Shown here piece by piece: positions 32,538 to 33,932 of a stretch of 33,932 bases of DNA; position 1 is the first letter of the stretch, and every line of letters begins with the position of its first letter. Source of the stretch: an uncultured beta proteobacterium. GTDB lineage: Bacteria; Pseudomonadota; Gammaproteobacteria; Burkholderiales; Burkholderiaceae. The stretch is taken from assembly GCA_903826775.1 (NCBI GenBank), contig CAIKFU010000089.1, positions 1 to 33,932 of the forward strand. The letters are read 5' to 3'. The notes beneath the pieces were generated by a model, which saw only the letters and a list, made by a program, of their open reading frames with translations, was not told the DNA's origin and did not search any database. Made by a program: the position numbers and the translations under genes.

Positions 32538-33932
32538 TTACTTCAATTCAACGCTGTATCCGCGACCAATTCGTTCCCATTCGGCAGCTTCTTTCTTCAG
32601 ACTAAATTCAGTTAATGGGTGTTCTTTTGCCCATGACTTTGAAAGCGAAACTATATAGCTACCGCCTTTTTCAGAAACCCGAACATTCGGTAGATCCACA
32701 TCATTTCGGCCGCGACACAACACCTGCGCTAAACGTATGCAAAAAAGCATTCGCCAATCTACAAAACCGGCATTACTAGCCAACTTGCCTAACTTTCCGG
32801 TATGGCCTACTAATAATGCAGCCAATCGCGCTTGATCATTTTTTGAAAATCCTGGCATATCTGCATTGCCGGCAATGTATGCAGAATGTTTATGATATCC
32901 ATTATGTGAAATTGACAATCCGATTTCATGTAAATTTGCAGCCCATTGAAGCAAGGATAAATTATCATCCCTGCTCTCGGCACTTGTTTTTGGAAGTTGC
33001 GATAAAAAATCTACAGCTTGGTCGCCAACGCGTTTAGCTTGATTTCTATCAACGCCATAGCGCTGCATAAACTGCTCTACAGTTACAAAGCGCATGTCAT
33101 GATGCTGCGACCTCCCCAATAGATCGTATAAAACACCAATACGCAAAGCGCCGTCAGTCACCTCCATTGACTCAATGCCAAGCTCATCAAAAACACCAAG
33201 CATAATTGACAGTCCGCCAGGCCACACCGCCCTTCGATCGTCTTTTAGGCCCTGCAATACAACCTGGCTAACATGGTCATATTGTAATAAGTGCTTTTTC
33301 ATGGCTTTTAAGCCATCTCTTGTAATTAGCCCGCTTACGCCATTTACACGACCCATTGTCAGGCCGTTACCAAGGCGATTAAAATCATTTTCAGAAATTA
33401 TATCGGCCAAAGCCCGTGCGGTTCCTGAAGACCCAACCGCCTGTGACCAACCACTTTTTAAATAAGCCTCTGATATTACTTGGATTTCACGTCGAGCAGC
33501 CAGCTCTGCTTCTTTAAAAGCATGAGCATCAATAGCGCCTTTCGGAAAAAATCTCATGCTATGAGAGACGCACCCGATATATAAACTTTCCATTAGCTTT
33601 GGCTCATAACCTTTACCAATAATAAATTCAGTGGAACCGCCCCCTATATCGACAACAAGACGATTCCCTTGAACGGCCGAAGCCTCATGGGCAGCACCGA
33701 TATAAATTAGGCGAGCCTCCTCAACTCCAGCGATAACCTCAATTGGAAATCCTAATGCCTCTTCCGCATCCCGAACAAAATTCATGGAGTTTCTTGCTAC
33801 TCGCAAAGTGTTTGTTGCGACAGCACGAACATGCGATGGATCAAAACCCCTGATTCGCTCACCAAAACGGCGAATTGCCTTTAAACCCCTCTGATAAGCA
33901 TCGTATTCCAACATTTTCGAATCAGTAAGACC
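32538..33932 (-). CDS. ppx: Ppx/GppA exopolyphosphatase, 5' end cut by the window
   Basis: 464 residues are visible and the frame stays open to the right edge, so the ATG at 33914 is probably internal: the usual N-terminal DLGSNSF segment is missing. Present are AVATNTLRVARN, EVIAGVEEARLIYIG and the phosphate-binding VDIGGGSTEFIIG (ASKHA fold), then an HD-like helical C-terminal region (AANLHEIGLSISHNGYHKHS). These enzymes remove terminal phosphates from polyphosphate or from pppGpp. Ppx and GppA cannot be told apart firmly here. It converges on the metallophosphoesterase-like gene, 33 bases apart, with no clear terminator. Confidence 0.93.
   Translation of the reverse strand, partial: GLTDSKMLEYDAYQRGLKAIRRFGERIRGFDPSHVRAVATNTLRVARNSMNFVRDAEEALGFPIEVIAGVEEARLIYIGAAHEASAVQGNRLVVDIGGGSTEFIIGKGYEPKLMESLYIGCVSHSMRFFPKGAIDAHAFKEAELAARREIQVISEAYLKSGWSQAVGSSGTARALADIISENDFNRLGNGLTMGRVNGVSGLITRDGLKAMKKHLLQYDHVSQVVLQGLKDDRRAVWPGGLSIMLGVFDELGIESMEVTDGALRIGVLYDLLGRSQHHDMRFVTVEQFMQRYGVDRNQAKRVGDQAVDFLSQLPKTSAESRDDNLSLLQWAANLHEIGLSISHNGYHKHSAYIAGNADMPGFSKNDQARLAALLVGHTGKLGKLASNAGFVDWRMLFCIRLAQVLCRGRNDVDLPNVRVSEKGGSYIVSLSKSWAKEHPLTEFSLKKEAAEWERIGRGYSVELK

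Overview
The window looks like a chromosomal segment of a free-living betaproteobacterium of the Burkholderiaceae, most likely Polynucleobacter or a close relative. The reasons are the Burkholderiales gene order relA / tRNA-Val / thrS-infC-rpmI-rplT-pheS-pheT-ihfA-merR / tRNA-Pro, a Bug-type (TctC) solute receptor, a scoAB pair, an ETF-ubiquinone oxidoreductase, and compact packing with a base composition that looks only moderate in G+C (judged by eye, not computed). No insertion sequence, integrase, phage gene, rRNA or CRISPR array was seen, and no gene-free stretch exceeds 300 bases.

Layout. 1-75 may hold the end of a gene running in from the left. 80-7930 (minus strand) is the translation block: tRNA-Val(GAC), a terminator-like hairpin, thrS, infC (apparently starting at AUC), rpmI, rplT, pheS, pheT, ihfA, a MerR-type regulator and tRNA-Pro(GGG). 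7949-13387 (minus) holds, in transcription order, scoA, scoB, an unusual fusion of a cation-diffusion-facilitator metal exporter to an alpha/beta hydrolase, and relA. 13546-15216 (plus) is ETF-QO. 15222-19007 (minus) carries a YihY membrane protein, a CBS-pair protein, aroC and an MFS permease. 19006-21709 (plus) carries a WrbA-like quinone reductase, a DUF2069 membrane protein, a GlcD-type FAD dehydrogenase and a 62-residue protein of unknown function.

21791-25848 (minus) is the most interesting accessory block: four tightly packed genes for a Bug/TctC periplasmic receptor, an MmgE/PrpD protein, a short-chain dehydrogenase-like protein that has lost the catalytic Ser and Tyr, and a hydrolase that keeps the residue set of fluoroacetate dehalogenase. 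It starts 45 bases after tRNA-Arg(TCT), itself preceded by tRNA-Pro(TGG), so it may be read from the tRNA transcript. It reads as an uptake-and-degradation unit for an unknown organic acid.

26136-28678 (plus) holds a DUF2946-like small protein and a ZnuD-like TonB receptor, probably for metal uptake, separated by a perfect 9-bp inverted repeat. 28687-31400 (minus) holds a phasin-like protein with a histone-H1-like tail, a CYTH/VTC-like protein, and a chromate transporter split over two genes. 31542-32504 (plus) is an A+T-rich exported metallophosphoesterase-like protein. 32538-33932 (minus) is most of a Ppx/GppA exopolyphosphatase whose start lies beyond the right edge.
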